Shown: positions 23,668 through 32,151 of the stretch, piece after piece | Layout: each line of letters begins with the position of its first letter | Position numbering within the stretch: the stretch's first letter is position 1 | DNA from: Streptomyces noursei | GTDB lineage: Bacteria > Actinomycetota > Actinomycetes > Streptomycetales > Streptomycetaceae | DNA: 64,000 nt | Assembly (NCBI RefSeq): GCF_016917755.1 | Contig: NZ_CP070326.1 | Span: forward strand, 5,828,001-5,892,000 | Reading direction: 5' to 3' | Notes under the pieces: model-generated | The model's input: only the letters and a program-made list of their open reading frames with translations | What the model was told of the DNA's origin: nothing | The model's database searches: none | Made by a program: the position numbers and the translations under genes

Positions 23668-25065
23668 TCAGTCGTCGTCCGTGGGCCGCCGCTCCAGCGT
23701 CGCGGCGACGTCGACGAACCCCTCCTGGGCGGCGACCAGTTGACCGTGCCGGACGACCTGGTACGTCACGTCCGCATTGACGATGCGCGGGAAGTCCGTG
23801 ACGGCCAGCATGTCGTCGTCGCGCCAGCGCAGCATGGGCGTCAGACCGCCGGTGTCGATGGTCCGGTCGCCGCGGTCCAGGGCGGTCTGCAGGGCGTGCG
23901 CGGTGATGTCCTCCACGCCCTGGTCGGCCAGTTGCTGGATCACCGCGCGCAGCACCGTGTAGGCGATCCAGGTCGTCTGGACGCCCTGGTCGGCCGGGTC
24001 GATGCGGTTGTCGTCGAACGCCTCCTGGGTGATCACCCTGCGCATGGGCGCCCAGCGCGGATCGCCGGCGGCCGGGTACCAGCCGGTGACGTCCGCGCCC
24101 TCCAGTGGGCCGGAGACGCCGCCGCTGCGGTTGACCATCGACTGGTCCACGCTGCCCAGGACGGAGCCGATCTGCACCTTGGGGCTGCTCTCCTGGAGGC
24201 GGCGGAAGGAGTCGAAGAAGGTGTCCGTGCTGTCGCCCAACGAGGCGGCCACGCAGGAGCCGGGCGCCTCGCCGCCGGCCTTCGCCGTCCCGTAGCGGGC
24301 CGGGTCCGCGCCGACCGCCTCCAGGGCGGCGGCCACCTGCGGCGAGTAGTCCGTGCCGGTCTCGGGCGCCTTGATGTCCGCGGCCCGGCCGCGGCTGCCC
24401 CCGGTGCCGGCACCGGCCCCACTGGTGCTGCCGCCGCCGCGCTCGCCGCCGCGCCCGCCGCCGAGTCCGGCGTCGAGCAGCGCGGGCATCTGGTCGCCCT
24501 GGATGGTGTCCGGGCGGACCAGCGCCACCCGCCGGCAGTCCGCGGCCAACTGCCGCCCGTTCCCCGCCAGGAGCGCGGCCTGGCCGCCGTTGACGGGGTA
24601 GGAGAGCGGGCTGGAGAACTCCTCGGCGGAGGCGCCGTACCCGCCGATGAACGGGATGCCCGCCACCTCCAGCGGCGACATGAACGAGCGGCCCCACTGG
24701 CTGTAGGAGCCGACCACGGCGACCGCCCCGGCGTCCACCGCACGCTGGGCGCACCGGGCGGCCTCCACCGAGTCGTTGCGCTCGTTGCAGGTGAGGACCT
24801 TCAGGGGGTGGCCGGCGATGCCGCCGCGGGAGTTGACCCAGCGGGCGTACGCCTGCGCCATGGCCGGCATTCCCGGCATGTTGGTCGTCCGGGTGTCCTC
24901 GGGCGCCCAGGTCATCACCGTGACCGGCTCCTGCTCCCCGGAACCCGCTCCGGGGAGGGAGCCGCAGCCGGACAGCAGTGACGCGATGACCGCCGTGCAC
25001 GCCGCCGCGGCCGTCGCCGAGGCGCGCGGGAAGTGGCGGGGGGAGGAGCGTCGCCGTCCGGTCAT
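23668..25065 (-). CDS. branched-chain amino acid-type solute-binding lipoprotein
   Basis: A 465-residue lipoprotein with signal peptide and lipobox LSGC. The mature part is a type I periplasmic-binding fold like that of Leu/Ile/Val receptors: WVNSRGGIAGHPLKVLTCNERND, a hallmark of the family, then AVAVVGSYSQWGRSF, IPFIGGYGASAEEF and VALVRPDTIQGD. A Gly-rich insertion (GGGRGGERGGGSTSG, about 205-225) is unusual. No ABC permease or ATPase gene is adjacent, so it may act as a sensor or share a distant transporter. ATG at 25065 is taken because it opens the signal peptide. It is divergent from the next gene. Confidence 0.85.
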   Translation of the reverse strand: MTGRRRSSPRHFPRASATAAAACTAVIASLLSGCGSLPGAGSGEQEPVTVMTWAPEDTRTTNMPGMPAMAQAYARWVNSRGGIAGHPLKVLTCNERNDSVEAARCAQRAVDAGAVAVVGSYSQWGRSFMSPLEVAGIPFIGGYGASAEEFSSPLSYPVNGGQAALLAGNGRQLAADCRRVALVRPDTIQGDQMPALLDAGLGGGRGGERGGGSTSGAGAGTGGSRGRAADIKAPETGTDYSPQVAAALEAVGADPARYGTAKAGGEAPGSCVAASLGDSTDTFFDSFRRLQESSPKVQIGSVLGSVDQSMVNRSGGVSGPLEGADVTGWYPAAGDPRWAPMRRVITQEAFDDNRIDPADQGVQTTWIAYTVLRAVIQQLADQGVEDITAHALQTALDRGDRTIDTGGLTPMLRWRDDDMLAVTDFPRIVNADVTYQVVRHGQLVAAQEGFVDVAATLERRPTDDD

Positions 25066-25236
25066 GACCCCGCAGCCTTCCGCCCAGGGCGGAACGTGCG
25101 AGTGACGCACGGTCAACGGACGGTGACGCCGCGGTGAACTCCGGGGGGCCGATCGAGATCAATCGGGCGGAACGTACGATCGCATGCTGTGCAAGGTTCG
25201 GAGAAGTCTTCCCGTCGCGGCCGCCGCTCGACCACC

Positions 25237-25695
25237 ATGGGCGGTATGCCGCTCTCTGACATGCCGTGGTGGCGCTGGCGCAGCAATGTGCGCTCCGCGC
25301 TGCACATGCTCTCCGACCCCGTCTTCCAGCAGCACACCTGGCTCGCCGGCCGTCCCGGGTACGGAGACGTCACCGACGCCGTCTACCGGCTCGTCGAGGA
25401 CACCTGGCTCGACAACTGGTCCGCCGAGAAGTACATCGGCACGATCTTCCGCGACGCCCAGGAGGCGCAGCTGGTCGACGCCGCCGTCCTGCGGGTGCTG
25501 CGCATCATGCACCAGGTGGGGGCGGACGCCCCGGTGACCGCCTACATGGAGCACCCCGGCTGGCCCGACGCCGTACGGGCCGCCCGTGAGGCGCACGTCC
25601 ACCTGGCCACCGCGGACGGCGAGGACCCGGACACCGCCCCGCACTCCCTCGAAGCGCTGGCCGTCATGGTCGGCACCCTCCAGACGCCGGTCTGA
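25237..25695 (+). CDS. conserved hypothetical protein
   Basis: A 152-residue soluble protein with no motif I can name, but of a type conserved in Streptomyces: MPWWRWRSNVRSALHMLSD at the start, YGDVTDAVYRLVEDTWLDNW, then a helical C-terminal half with RVLRIMHQVGADAPVTAYM and HPGWPDAVRAAREAHVHL. Many Trp and Arg residues lie in the first 30 positions. The start is uncertain: ATG at 25237, ATG at 25246 and GTG at 25189 are in frame and none has a good ribosome binding site. It precedes purU by 57 bases and may be co-transcribed with it. Confidence 0.7.
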   Translation: MGGMPLSDMPWWRWRSNVRSALHMLSDPVFQQHTWLAGRPGYGDVTDAVYRLVEDTWLDNWSAEKYIGTIFRDAQEAQLVDAAVLRVLRIMHQVGADAPVTAYMEHPGWPDAVRAAREAHVHLATADGEDPDTAPHSLEALAVMVGTLQTPV

Positions 25696-25752
25696 CCGGC
25701 GGCCGGGGCGCCCGGTCCGAGCTGCCCGGCGGATATGGGACCCTATGAGGTC

Positions 25753-26643
25753 ATGAGCGAGTCGCAGCCCACCCAGTCCGGTCAGCACGATCGGAACGAT
25801 CAGTACGTCCTCACCCTCTCCTGCCCGGACAAGCAGGGCATCGTGCACGCCGTGTCCAGCTATCTGTTCATCACCGGCTGCAACATCGAGGACAGTCAGC
25901 AGTTCGGCGACCGGGACACCGGGCTGTTCTTCATGCGGGTCCATTTCACCGCGGACGCGCCGGTCAACGTCGAGAAGCTGCGGGCCAGCTTCGCGGCGGT
26001 GGGCGACTCCTTCGCGATGGACTGGCAGATCCACCGGGCCGACGAGAAGATGCGGGTCGTCCTGATGGTGTCGAAGTTCGGGCACTGCCTGAACGACCTG
26101 CTCTTCCGCTCGCGGATCGGCGCGCTGCCGGTCGAGATCGCGGCCGTGGTCTCCAACCACACCGACTTCGCCGAGCTGGTCGGCTCGTACGGCATCCCCT
26201 TCCACCACATCCCGGTCACCCGGGACACCAAGGCGCAGGCCGAGGCCCAGCTGCTGGAGCTGGTGGAGAAGGAGCGGGTCGAGCTGGTCGTGCTCGCCCG
26301 CTACATGCAGGTCCTCTCCGACGACCTCTGCAAGGCCCTGTCCGGCCGCGTCATCAACATCCACCACTCCTTCCTGCCGAGCTTCAAGGGCGCCCGGCCC
26401 TACCACCAGGCGCACGCCCGTGGCGTCAAGCTCATCGGCGCCACCGCGCACTACGTGACCGCGGACCTCGACGAGGGCCCGATCATCGAGCAGGAGGTCG
26501 AGCGCGTCGGCCACGAGGTCACGCCGGACCAGCTGGTGGCGATCGGCCGCGACGTGGAGTGCCAGGCGCTGGCGCGGGCCGTGAAGTGGCACAGCGAGCG
26601 CCGGGTGCTGCTCAACGGCACCCGGACGGTGGTCTTCGCCTGA
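25753..26643 (+). CDS. purU: formyltetrahydrofolate deformylase
   Basis: A 296-residue enzyme that hydrolyses 10-formyltetrahydrofolate to tetrahydrofolate and formate, balancing one-carbon units and feeding formate to purine synthesis. It has an N-terminal ACT domain (about 10-90, beginning YVLTLSCPDKQGIVHAVSS) and a formyltransferase-type catalytic domain (about 100-296). The conserved triad region is seen in VINIHHSFLPSFKGARPYHQ and in GATAHYVTADLDEGPII, giving the Asn, His and Asp. The ATG used follows a GAGG; another ATG six codons earlier is possible. A perfect 16-base-pair stem follows the stop and is shared with the convergent anti-sigma gene. Confidence 0.94.
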   Translation: MSESQPTQSGQHDRNDQYVLTLSCPDKQGIVHAVSSYLFITGCNIEDSQQFGDRDTGLFFMRVHFTADAPVNVEKLRASFAAVGDSFAMDWQIHRADEKMRVVLMVSKFGHCLNDLLFRSRIGALPVEIAAVVSNHTDFAELVGSYGIPFHHIPVTRDTKAQAEAQLLELVEKERVELVVLARYMQVLSDDLCKALSGRVINIHHSFLPSFKGARPYHQAHARGVKLIGATAHYVTADLDEGPIIEQEVERVGHEVTPDQLVAIGRDVECQALARAVKWHSERRVLLNGTRTVVFA

Positions 26644-26660
26644 CGACGGCAGGGTCCTAC

Positions 26661-26697
26661 GGCCGCGGCGCCCGGGCCTGCCCCGGGCGCCGCGGCC
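26661..26697. terminator. bidirectional stem-loop terminator
   Basis: A perfect 16-base-pair stem, 26661-26676 with 26682-26697, around a 5-base CCTGC loop. It begins 18 bases after the purU stop and lies 20 bases beyond the stop of the convergent anti-sigma gene, so it can serve both transcripts. Confidence 0.85.
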
Positions 26698-26716
26698 GGT
26701 CCGGCGGCGGTCCCGC

Positions 26717-28060
26717 TCACAGCCGCGACAGTGCCGCCGTCGCGAACAGCACCTCGCGGATCGCCTCGCGCTCGCCGGTCTGACCCGCCGCGGTCTCCTC
26801 CGGCGAGATGTGCCCGGCGGCCAGCTGGCAGAACTCGTCGCTGTCCAGTGCGAGGTGGGCGACGGCGCACTCCGGTGAGCCCACCGCCGCCGGGGAGTCC
26901 AGAGCTATGTACCAGTCCCCGCCGCCGCTGCCCTCGACCTCCAGGTGGAGCGAGCGGCCCGGGGCGCCCGCGGCGACCAACTGCTGGGGCGGCGCGGCCA
27001 GACCGTCCCGCCGCCGCTGGGCGAGCGTGGTCGGCAGCAGCCGGGCCGCGAGGTCGACGAGCAGGTGGAGGTGGCCGGCGGCCGGCGGCTTGTACGGGTA
27101 GTCCACCGCGTCGGCGATGTCCCCGGCGTGCACCCACGTCTCGAAGGCCCGGTCCAGGAACGCGTCGCGCAGCGCGAGGTCGAACTTGCCGTACGGGACG
27201 GAGAGTTCGGCGACCCCGCCGCCGGCGAACGAGGCGGTCCTTATCAGCGCCTGGCTCTGCTCGCGCCACGGGTCGTGCGGCGCCCGCGGGTCCGGGTCCT
27301 CGCCCAGGGTGCGCCAGTACGCCTCGGTGCGGCGGCGCGGGCCGGGGTGTTCCGGGGCGGCGGGGCCCAGCGGGTCGGGCAGCCCGAGGGACGTCGCGAC
27401 CATGCCGTCCACCGCCATCAGATGCCCGATCACTCCGGCGACGGTGGTGTCGCGCTCCACCGGCTCCCGGCCGTCGAACCAGCGCAGCCGCACCGGGGCC
27501 CGCCACTCCGACTCGCCCATGTCGCGCAGCAGGGCGTCCAGTTTGGCGGCTTCGGCGTCGAACGGCGTCGCCCACTCCGGAACCGGGATGCGCGGCGGGC
27601 GGCGGCCCAGGCAGCCCTCCAGCACCCGCGACCGCAGCAGCGGGTCGAGGTCGAGGCTGTCCGCGGGGTGCAGCAGCCCCACCGCGTCGCGCAGCCGCAG
27701 GGCCTCCTCGGCGCAGGCGGCGCAGTCCGTCAGGTGCGCCTCGACGGCGGCCGTCTCCTCCGACGAGCAGGCGGCCAGCGCCCAGGCCCCCAGCAGGGAC
27801 TTGAGCACCTTGTGGGACGGGGCGGCCGGCGGCGGGCCGGTGTCATCGCCGGTCACGGGGTCGTCATCGCTCTCGTACTCCGCAGGGGCGTGGTGGGGCG
27901 GGGTGGGGGCCGGGACGGGGCCGGGCCCCCGGTGGGGGACGGGTGGGAGGTCCGGCAGCGGGCCGTGGTCCTCCGCGGCGGGGCGCGGTGACGGTATCCG
28001 GGGGCTTTCACCGGGGCCGCCGGAGCGCTCGCGGCCGTCCCACTCGTCCGGGCCTCTCAC
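26717..28060 (-). CDS. zinc-finger anti-sigma factor with maleylpyruvate-isomerase-like domain
   Basis: A 447-residue cytoplasmic protein. After a Pro-rich leader (about 1-80), residues about 85-125 form a zf-HC2 anti-sigma domain with the H-x3-C-x2-C motif in EAHLTDCAACAEE. The rest resembles the maleylpyruvate isomerase N-terminal (mycothiol-dependent) helical domain: KLDALLRDMGESEW, TVAGVIGHLMAVDGMVATSLG, and a C-terminal half with FETWVHAGDIADAV. It is coupled by an ATGA overlap to the ECF sigma gene, so it is its cognate anti-sigma factor. A fused mycothiol-type domain suggests thiol or redox sensing; that is inference. Confidence 0.85.
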   Translation of the reverse strand: MRGPDEWDGRERSGGPGESPRIPSPRPAAEDHGPLPDLPPVPHRGPGPVPAPTPPHHAPAEYESDDDPVTGDDTGPPPAAPSHKVLKSLLGAWALAACSSEETAAVEAHLTDCAACAEEALRLRDAVGLLHPADSLDLDPLLRSRVLEGCLGRRPPRIPVPEWATPFDAEAAKLDALLRDMGESEWRAPVRLRWFDGREPVERDTTVAGVIGHLMAVDGMVATSLGLPDPLGPAAPEHPGPRRRTEAYWRTLGEDPDPRAPHDPWREQSQALIRTASFAGGGVAELSVPYGKFDLALRDAFLDRAFETWVHAGDIADAVDYPYKPPAAGHLHLLVDLAARLLPTTLAQRRRDGLAAPPQQLVAAGAPGRSLHLEVEGSGGGDWYIALDSPAAVGSPECAVAHLALDSDEFCQLAAGHISPEETAAGQTGEREAIREVLFATAALSRL

Positions 28061-28716
28061 AGCGACCGTCCGTGGCCCGGACCGGGCGGTGCGGGGTGCG
28101 GCGGGCGCGGGGTGTGCGGCCCGCGGGCGACGCGGCGCATCGGGACGGCCGGCAGGGCCTGGTGGTTGTGGGCGGTGGACAGCAGCTGGAGGCCCAGGCG
28201 GAGCCGGCGCCGCGCCTCGTCCTCGGTGACGCCGAGGTCGGCGGCGGTCTGGCGGTAGTCCCGGCGCTGGAAGTACGCCAGCTCCAGGGCCTCGCGCAGC
28301 GGGGCGGGCATGGACGTGACGATGTAGTCGGCGCGGGCGGCGGTGGACGCCTCGTGGATCTTCCGCTCCAGCTCGCGCTCCGACTCGGCGGACGCCGGCC
28401 CGGCCTCGCCGCGGTCGCGTGCCGAGTCGGCCTCGGTCTGGCGCAGCCGCTGGACGGCCTGGTGGCGGGTGATCCCGGCCACCCAGGAGCGCAGCGAGCC
28501 CTGCTTGGGGTCGTAGGAGTCCGGGTGCTCCCAGATGTAGCCGAACACCTCGCGGGTGATGCGGTCGGCGGCGTCCTCGTCGTCCAGGACGCGGTGGGCG
28601 AGGCTGTGCACGAGCGAGGCGAAACGGTCGTAGAGCTCACCGAGTGCGGCGGCCTCGCCGCGGGCGAGTCGCTGCTGCATCCGCCTGTCCCAGCGCGGTG
28701 GTGCGTCATGTGCCAT
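28057..28716 (-). CDS. ECF-type RNA polymerase sigma factor
   Basis: A 219-residue ECF sigma factor. Region 2 (about 20-85) includes LGELYDRFASLVHSLAHRVL and AADRITREVFGYIWEHP; region 4 (about 130-180) has LREALELAYFQRRDYRQTAADL followed by the recognition helix DEARRRLRLGL. A Pro/His-rich tail of about 30 residues follows. The ATG opening MAHDAPPRW is preceded by GGGGGT and gives the usual length. It is the first gene of the pair with the anti-sigma factor, whose start overlaps its stop, so expression of both is balanced. Confidence 0.9.
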   Translation of the reverse strand: MAHDAPPRWDRRMQQRLARGEAAALGELYDRFASLVHSLAHRVLDDEDAADRITREVFGYIWEHPDSYDPKQGSLRSWVAGITRHQAVQRLRQTEADSARDRGEAGPASAESERELERKIHEASTAARADYIVTSMPAPLREALELAYFQRRDYRQTAADLGVTEDEARRRLRLGLQLLSTAHNHQALPAVPMRRVARGPHTPRPPHPAPPGPGHGRSL

Positions 28717-29329
28717 GGGACCCCCATCCCTGCCCGTCGCGGCCGGGCTCACACCTCGGCCGGCGCTCTGCCGAGACCTCCGCCGCGCGCTCCGCCGCGA
28801 CCTCGGCCTGCACGAGGGGCCCGCGCGCCGCAGGACCCTGTGTCGTCACTCCCGCTCACTGTCGTACCCGTACTCGCCCCTTCGCTCACGATTGCCGGGT
28901 CATCACCCGATCCGGCGGCGCGTGGACGCCGTGGCACCGGATGTGCGCACGGCGTGACGGTCGCCGTGTCCTCGAATGTAGTGGGCGGGTCCGACAGTGC
29001 AGGCGCCTTTGCGGCAAAGCCGGCCGCGAGGGCGTCGCAGGTGGTAAGGGCGTGGTGACGTTGTGGTGGATCTGGTGACACTTCCGGCTCGAAGTGGATC
29101 GATGTGGACCGTTCGCGCCCGTATCTACCCATGTGTTACGCGGGTGTGACCGGTTGCGGGCGAAAACCCGCCGTCCTCTGGGCATAGCCTTGGGCAGGAG
29201 GAGCCCGCCGCGCCATGGAATCGACAGCGTTTCACGGGGGAGAGGCCGGGCAGTCGAGCCGGGAAGGGTGGGTTCCGGATTGCAATCGGGGCACATCCGG
29301 TCCGAAAGCGAGCGAAAGGCTTCGAGCGC
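28717..29329. other. 613-base divergent intergenic region
   Basis: Separates the sigma factor gene (minus) from the STAS gene (plus) and should hold both promoters. A small hairpin GCGGG-CGAAAA-CCCGC lies at 29156-29171. The section 28950-29180 is AT-richer than average. I found no convincing gene, and no clear autoregulated ECF promoter pair could be fixed. Confidence 0.5.
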
Positions 29330-29704
29330 GTGTCGTTGAAGGTGGCAGAGGACGAAAAGGGCCCCTGGGCCGTACTTCAGGTCTCGGGCGAGATGGACCT
29401 GGTCACGTCGCCCGCGGTGCGCCAGCACGTGCACGACGCGGTGGCCGAGGGGCGGCGGTCCCTGGTCCTCGATCTCTCCGAAGTCCGGTTCTGTGACTCC
29501 AGCGGGGTGGGCGTGCTGATCGCCGCCCGCCGCCTGATGCGTTCCTGTCAGGGGAGACTGCGGCTGATCCTGCCCGCCCAGGGCGCCGTCGACGGCTCGC
29601 ACGTCAACCGCGTGCTGGCCGCCCTCGGCGTCCGCCGGCTCTTCGAGGTCTACCCGGACCTGCCCACGGCGGTGGACGAGGCGGCGGCCCCGCTGTCGGC
29701 CTGA
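29330..29704 (+). CDS. STAS-domain anti-sigma factor antagonist
   Basis: A 124-residue single STAS domain, as in SpoIIAA and BldG. Strands LKVAEDEKGPWAVLQVSGEM and SLVLDLSEVRFCDSSGVGVL are present; the CDSSGV motif holds the serine normally phosphorylated by an anti-sigma kinase, which controls binding to it. Start GTG. No RsbW-type kinase gene is adjacent, so the partner must be elsewhere. It is convergent with the histidine kinase gene. Role inferred: release of a stress or development sigma factor when unphosphorylated. Confidence 0.9.
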   Translation: MSLKVAEDEKGPWAVLQVSGEMDLVTSPAVRQHVHDAVAEGRRSLVLDLSEVRFCDSSGVGVLIAARRLMRSCQGRLRLILPAQGAVDGSHVNRVLAALGVRRLFEVYPDLPTAVDEAAAPLSA

Positions 29705-29753
29705 GCCGGCCGGCCGCACCGGCCGCGCACCGGCGTTCCGCCGCGGCCCGCCC

Positions 29754-31172
29754 TCACCCCGCCCCGTACGGGAACTCCGCCCGTACGACGAAGCCCCCCT
29801 CGGCCGTGGGGCGCGCCTCCAGCGTCCCGCCGAGGCTCTGCGCGCGCTCGCGCAGCCCCACCAGCCCGTGCCCGCCGCCGGGCAGCGCGGGGGCCGGTAC
29901 CGTCGCGTCCGGCGGCCCGTTGCGGATCTCCACCCGCAGCCCGGCCCGGCCCCGCTCGGCCGCCTCCGGATCGCCCGGCGCGGCCAGCTCCACCGCGTCG
30001 ACCCGGACCCGTACCTGCGCCCCCGGCGCGTGCTTGCGGACGTTGGTGAGCGCCTCCTGGACGGTGCGGAAGGCGGCCCGCTCGACCGTCCTGCCGCCGC
30101 GCGGCCGGTCCGCGCCGGACCCCGCGGCGCCGTCGTGCGCGGTCCGCAGCCCCTCGTACGTCACGTCCAGCGCGCTCATCTCGATCAGCCGGGGCAGCTC
30201 GTCCAGGTCCGGCTGCGGCGCCAGTTCGCCCGCCTCCTGGGCGTCGCCGCCGGCCGCCCTGAGGACGCCGACCATGTGCCGCAGCTCCTCCAGCGTGCGG
30301 ACGGACAGCTCACGGATCGTCCGGGCGCCGTCCCGCGCCACCGCGTCCGCCGTGCTGACCTGTACGGCACCGGCCTGCAGGCTGATCAGGCTGACCTGGT
30401 GGGCCACCACGTCGTGCATCTCCCGGGCCAGCCGGGCCCGTTCGGTGGCCTTCACCCGCTCCGCCAACAGCCGGTCCTCGCGGCGCAGGCTGCGGGTCAG
30501 GTCCTCGACGCGGGAGGCGAGTTCGCGCCGGGTCCGGACCAGCAGGCCGAGCGCGATCGGGGCCGCGGAGGTGACGCAGGCGTCGATCAGGACCAGGGTG
30601 TTCTCCCGGTACGCGGTCGGCTCGAAGTCGGAGATCGGATACGGCAGGAAGTGCGCGGCGACCAGCAGCAGCGCGCAGCCGCCGAGCCGGGCGCGGCCGG
30701 GCCGCAGCGCGGCGAGGGTGTAGAGGGCGACCATGGGCGCGAACCAGATGTAGCCGATGTAGAGCCCCGGCAGCGTCACCAGGAACACCAGCAGCGGCCA
30801 GCGGCGGCGCAGCAGCAGGGCCGCCGCCGCGACCACCGAGACGCCCAGCTCCAGCGCCATCTCCAGGCCGTTGACGAGCAGCGCGTCGGCGATCGAGAGC
30901 AGCATCGGGACCAGCACCGGGCCGACCTGGCGCAGCCGTCGGCCCAGCGACCCGCACACCAGCCGGCGCACGGCCCGACGGACGGCCCGGCGGACGGCCC
31001 GGCGGACGGCGTGGCGGGCGGGCACGCGGGTGCGGGACCGGTCGCGGTCCCGTATGCCGCCCGTCCCCGCCGCCCCCTCTCCGGACGCATCCCCGACTAC
31101 CTCCCCGACTGCCTCCCCGAGCGCGCTCACGGCCGCGTCCCGGCCCGCCGGGGTCTCCCGGCCGGATATCAC
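29754..31172 (-). CDS. NarL-type sensor histidine kinase
   Basis: A 472-residue kinase. The first 80 residues are charged and low complexity with an Arg-rich tandem repeat, then four or five membrane helices (about 85-215), a HisKA_3 dimerisation domain with RARLAREMHDVVAHQVSLI containing the phospho-accepting histidine, and an HATPase_c domain ending GGHGLVGLRERAQSLGG. It starts with GTG overlapping the response regulator stop (GTGA). The pair is a standard two-component system; signal unknown. The cytoplasmic ATPase N box is in RTVQEALTNVRKHAPG. Confidence 0.9.
   Translation of the reverse strand: MISGRETPAGRDAAVSALGEAVGEVVGDASGEGAAGTGGIRDRDRSRTRVPARHAVRRAVRRAVRRAVRRLVCGSLGRRLRQVGPVLVPMLLSIADALLVNGLEMALELGVSVVAAAALLLRRRWPLLVFLVTLPGLYIGYIWFAPMVALYTLAALRPGRARLGGCALLLVAAHFLPYPISDFEPTAYRENTLVLIDACVTSAAPIALGLLVRTRRELASRVEDLTRSLRREDRLLAERVKATERARLAREMHDVVAHQVSLISLQAGAVQVSTADAVARDGARTIRELSVRTLEELRHMVGVLRAAGGDAQEAGELAPQPDLDELPRLIEMSALDVTYEGLRTAHDGAAGSGADRPRGGRTVERAAFRTVQEALTNVRKHAPGAQVRVRVDAVELAAPGDPEAAERGRAGLRVEIRNGPPDATVPAPALPGGGHGLVGLRERAQSLGGTLEARPTAEGGFVVRAEFPYGAG
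30970..31017 (-). repeat. four tandem 12-base units inside the kinase gene
   Basis: Units related to ACGGCCCGGCGG at 30970-30981, 30982-30993, 30994-31005 and 31006-31017. They encode a repeated RRAV tetrapeptide in the N-terminal cytoplasmic segment of the histidine kinase, a likely site of length variation that keeps frame. Confidence 0.8.
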
Positions 31173-31831
31173 CCGGTCCCCCGCGGAACCCCTGCCACCA
31201 GGCCCGCCCGGTCCGCGACGATCGCCGCCTGAATGCGATTGATTCCGCCCAATTTGGCCAGCAGCGCCCGCACATGGTCCTTCACCGTGCTGGATGCCAG
31301 CCCCATCCGCTCCGCGATCTGCGCGTTGCCCAGGCCCTCGCCCAGCAGCGCCAGCACCTGCGACTCGCGCGGCGTCAGCCCGCTCACCGCCCGGGCCGCG
31401 GCGGCCTGGTCCTCGGACGTCAGATAGCCGCCGATCACCGCCCGGGTCACCCCGGGGTCCAGCACGCTGCCGCCCGCCGCCAGCGTCCGCACCGCCCGCA
31501 CCAGCTGCTCCGGGTCGGAGTCCTTGAGCAGGAAGCCCGCCGCGCCCTCCCGGAGTGCCGCGGTCAGGTACTCCTGCGCGTCGAAGGTGGTGAGCATCGC
31601 CACGGCCGGCGGCTCCGGGGCGGCGCGCAGCCCGCGCAGCACGGTCAGGCCGTCCACGTCCGGCATGCGGATGTCGAGCAGGACGACCTCGGCCGCGCAG
31701 CTCAGCACGGTCTCCACGGCCTCTGCGCCGCCGCAGTCCGCCACCATCTCGATGTCCGGGGCGGTCCCCAGAATCATCCGCAGTCCGGACCTGACGAGCC
31801 GCTCGTCGTCCACCACAGCGACACGGATCAC
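31169..31831 (-). CDS. NarL/FixJ-family response regulator
   Basis: A 220-residue response regulator. The receiver domain (about 1-120) shows VVDDERLVRSGL, the phospho-acceptor aspartate in LLDIRMPDVDGL, and the conserved lysine in LLKDSDPEQL. The C-terminal LuxR helix-turn-helix is GLTPRESQVLALLGEGLGN followed by STVKDHVRALLAKLG. The GTG start is preceded by GAAAGGGG. It is coupled by overlap to the downstream histidine kinase gene. Confidence 0.92.
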   Translation of the reverse strand: MIRVAVVDDERLVRSGLRMILGTAPDIEMVADCGGAEAVETVLSCAAEVVLLDIRMPDVDGLTVLRGLRAAPEPPAVAMLTTFDAQEYLTAALREGAAGFLLKDSDPEQLVRAVRTLAAGGSVLDPGVTRAVIGGYLTSEDQAAAARAVSGLTPRESQVLALLGEGLGNAQIAERMGLASSTVKDHVRALLAKLGGINRIQAAIVADRAGLVAGVPRGTG

Positions 31832-32151
31832 CGGCCGCCCCTTTCTCCCACGCACCCGTCCAAGCCTCGGAACCGCCCGGCGTTGCGCGACTCCGTCCCT
31901 GCCGCCGGTTCCCCCTTCAGAGGGCCCCACACCCCCGCCGAGCGGCGGGGGTCCTCGCCCGACCTGCGGACGATGGCGCGGGGCGGACCCCGCGGGCAGA
32001 GTGGTTCTCATGCTGCACCACTGAAGAGGCCACAAGCCCAGGACGCGTTGCAGTTCACATCGACGGCCGCCGCGGCCCCCACACGCGACGGACGTCCCCC
32101 GGCGCGCGGGGGTGGCCCGAAGGGGAACCTTCCCCGCCTGGTCGCGGGGGC
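31832..32151. other. intergenic region with hairpins
   Basis: 320 bases upstream of the response regulator and downstream of the next minus-strand gene. It holds a perfect stem ACCCCCGCC/GGCGGGGGT at 31931-31952 with a 4-base loop, a possible terminator, and GGGGAACCTTCCCC near 32120. No gene is supported. Confidence 0.55.
31931..31952 (-). terminator. short GC-rich stem-loop
   Basis: ACCCCCGCC and GGCGGGGGT form a perfect 9-base-pair stem around GAGC, about 200 bases after the minus-strand gene ending at 32152 and 100 bases before the response regulator start. Confidence 0.5.
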
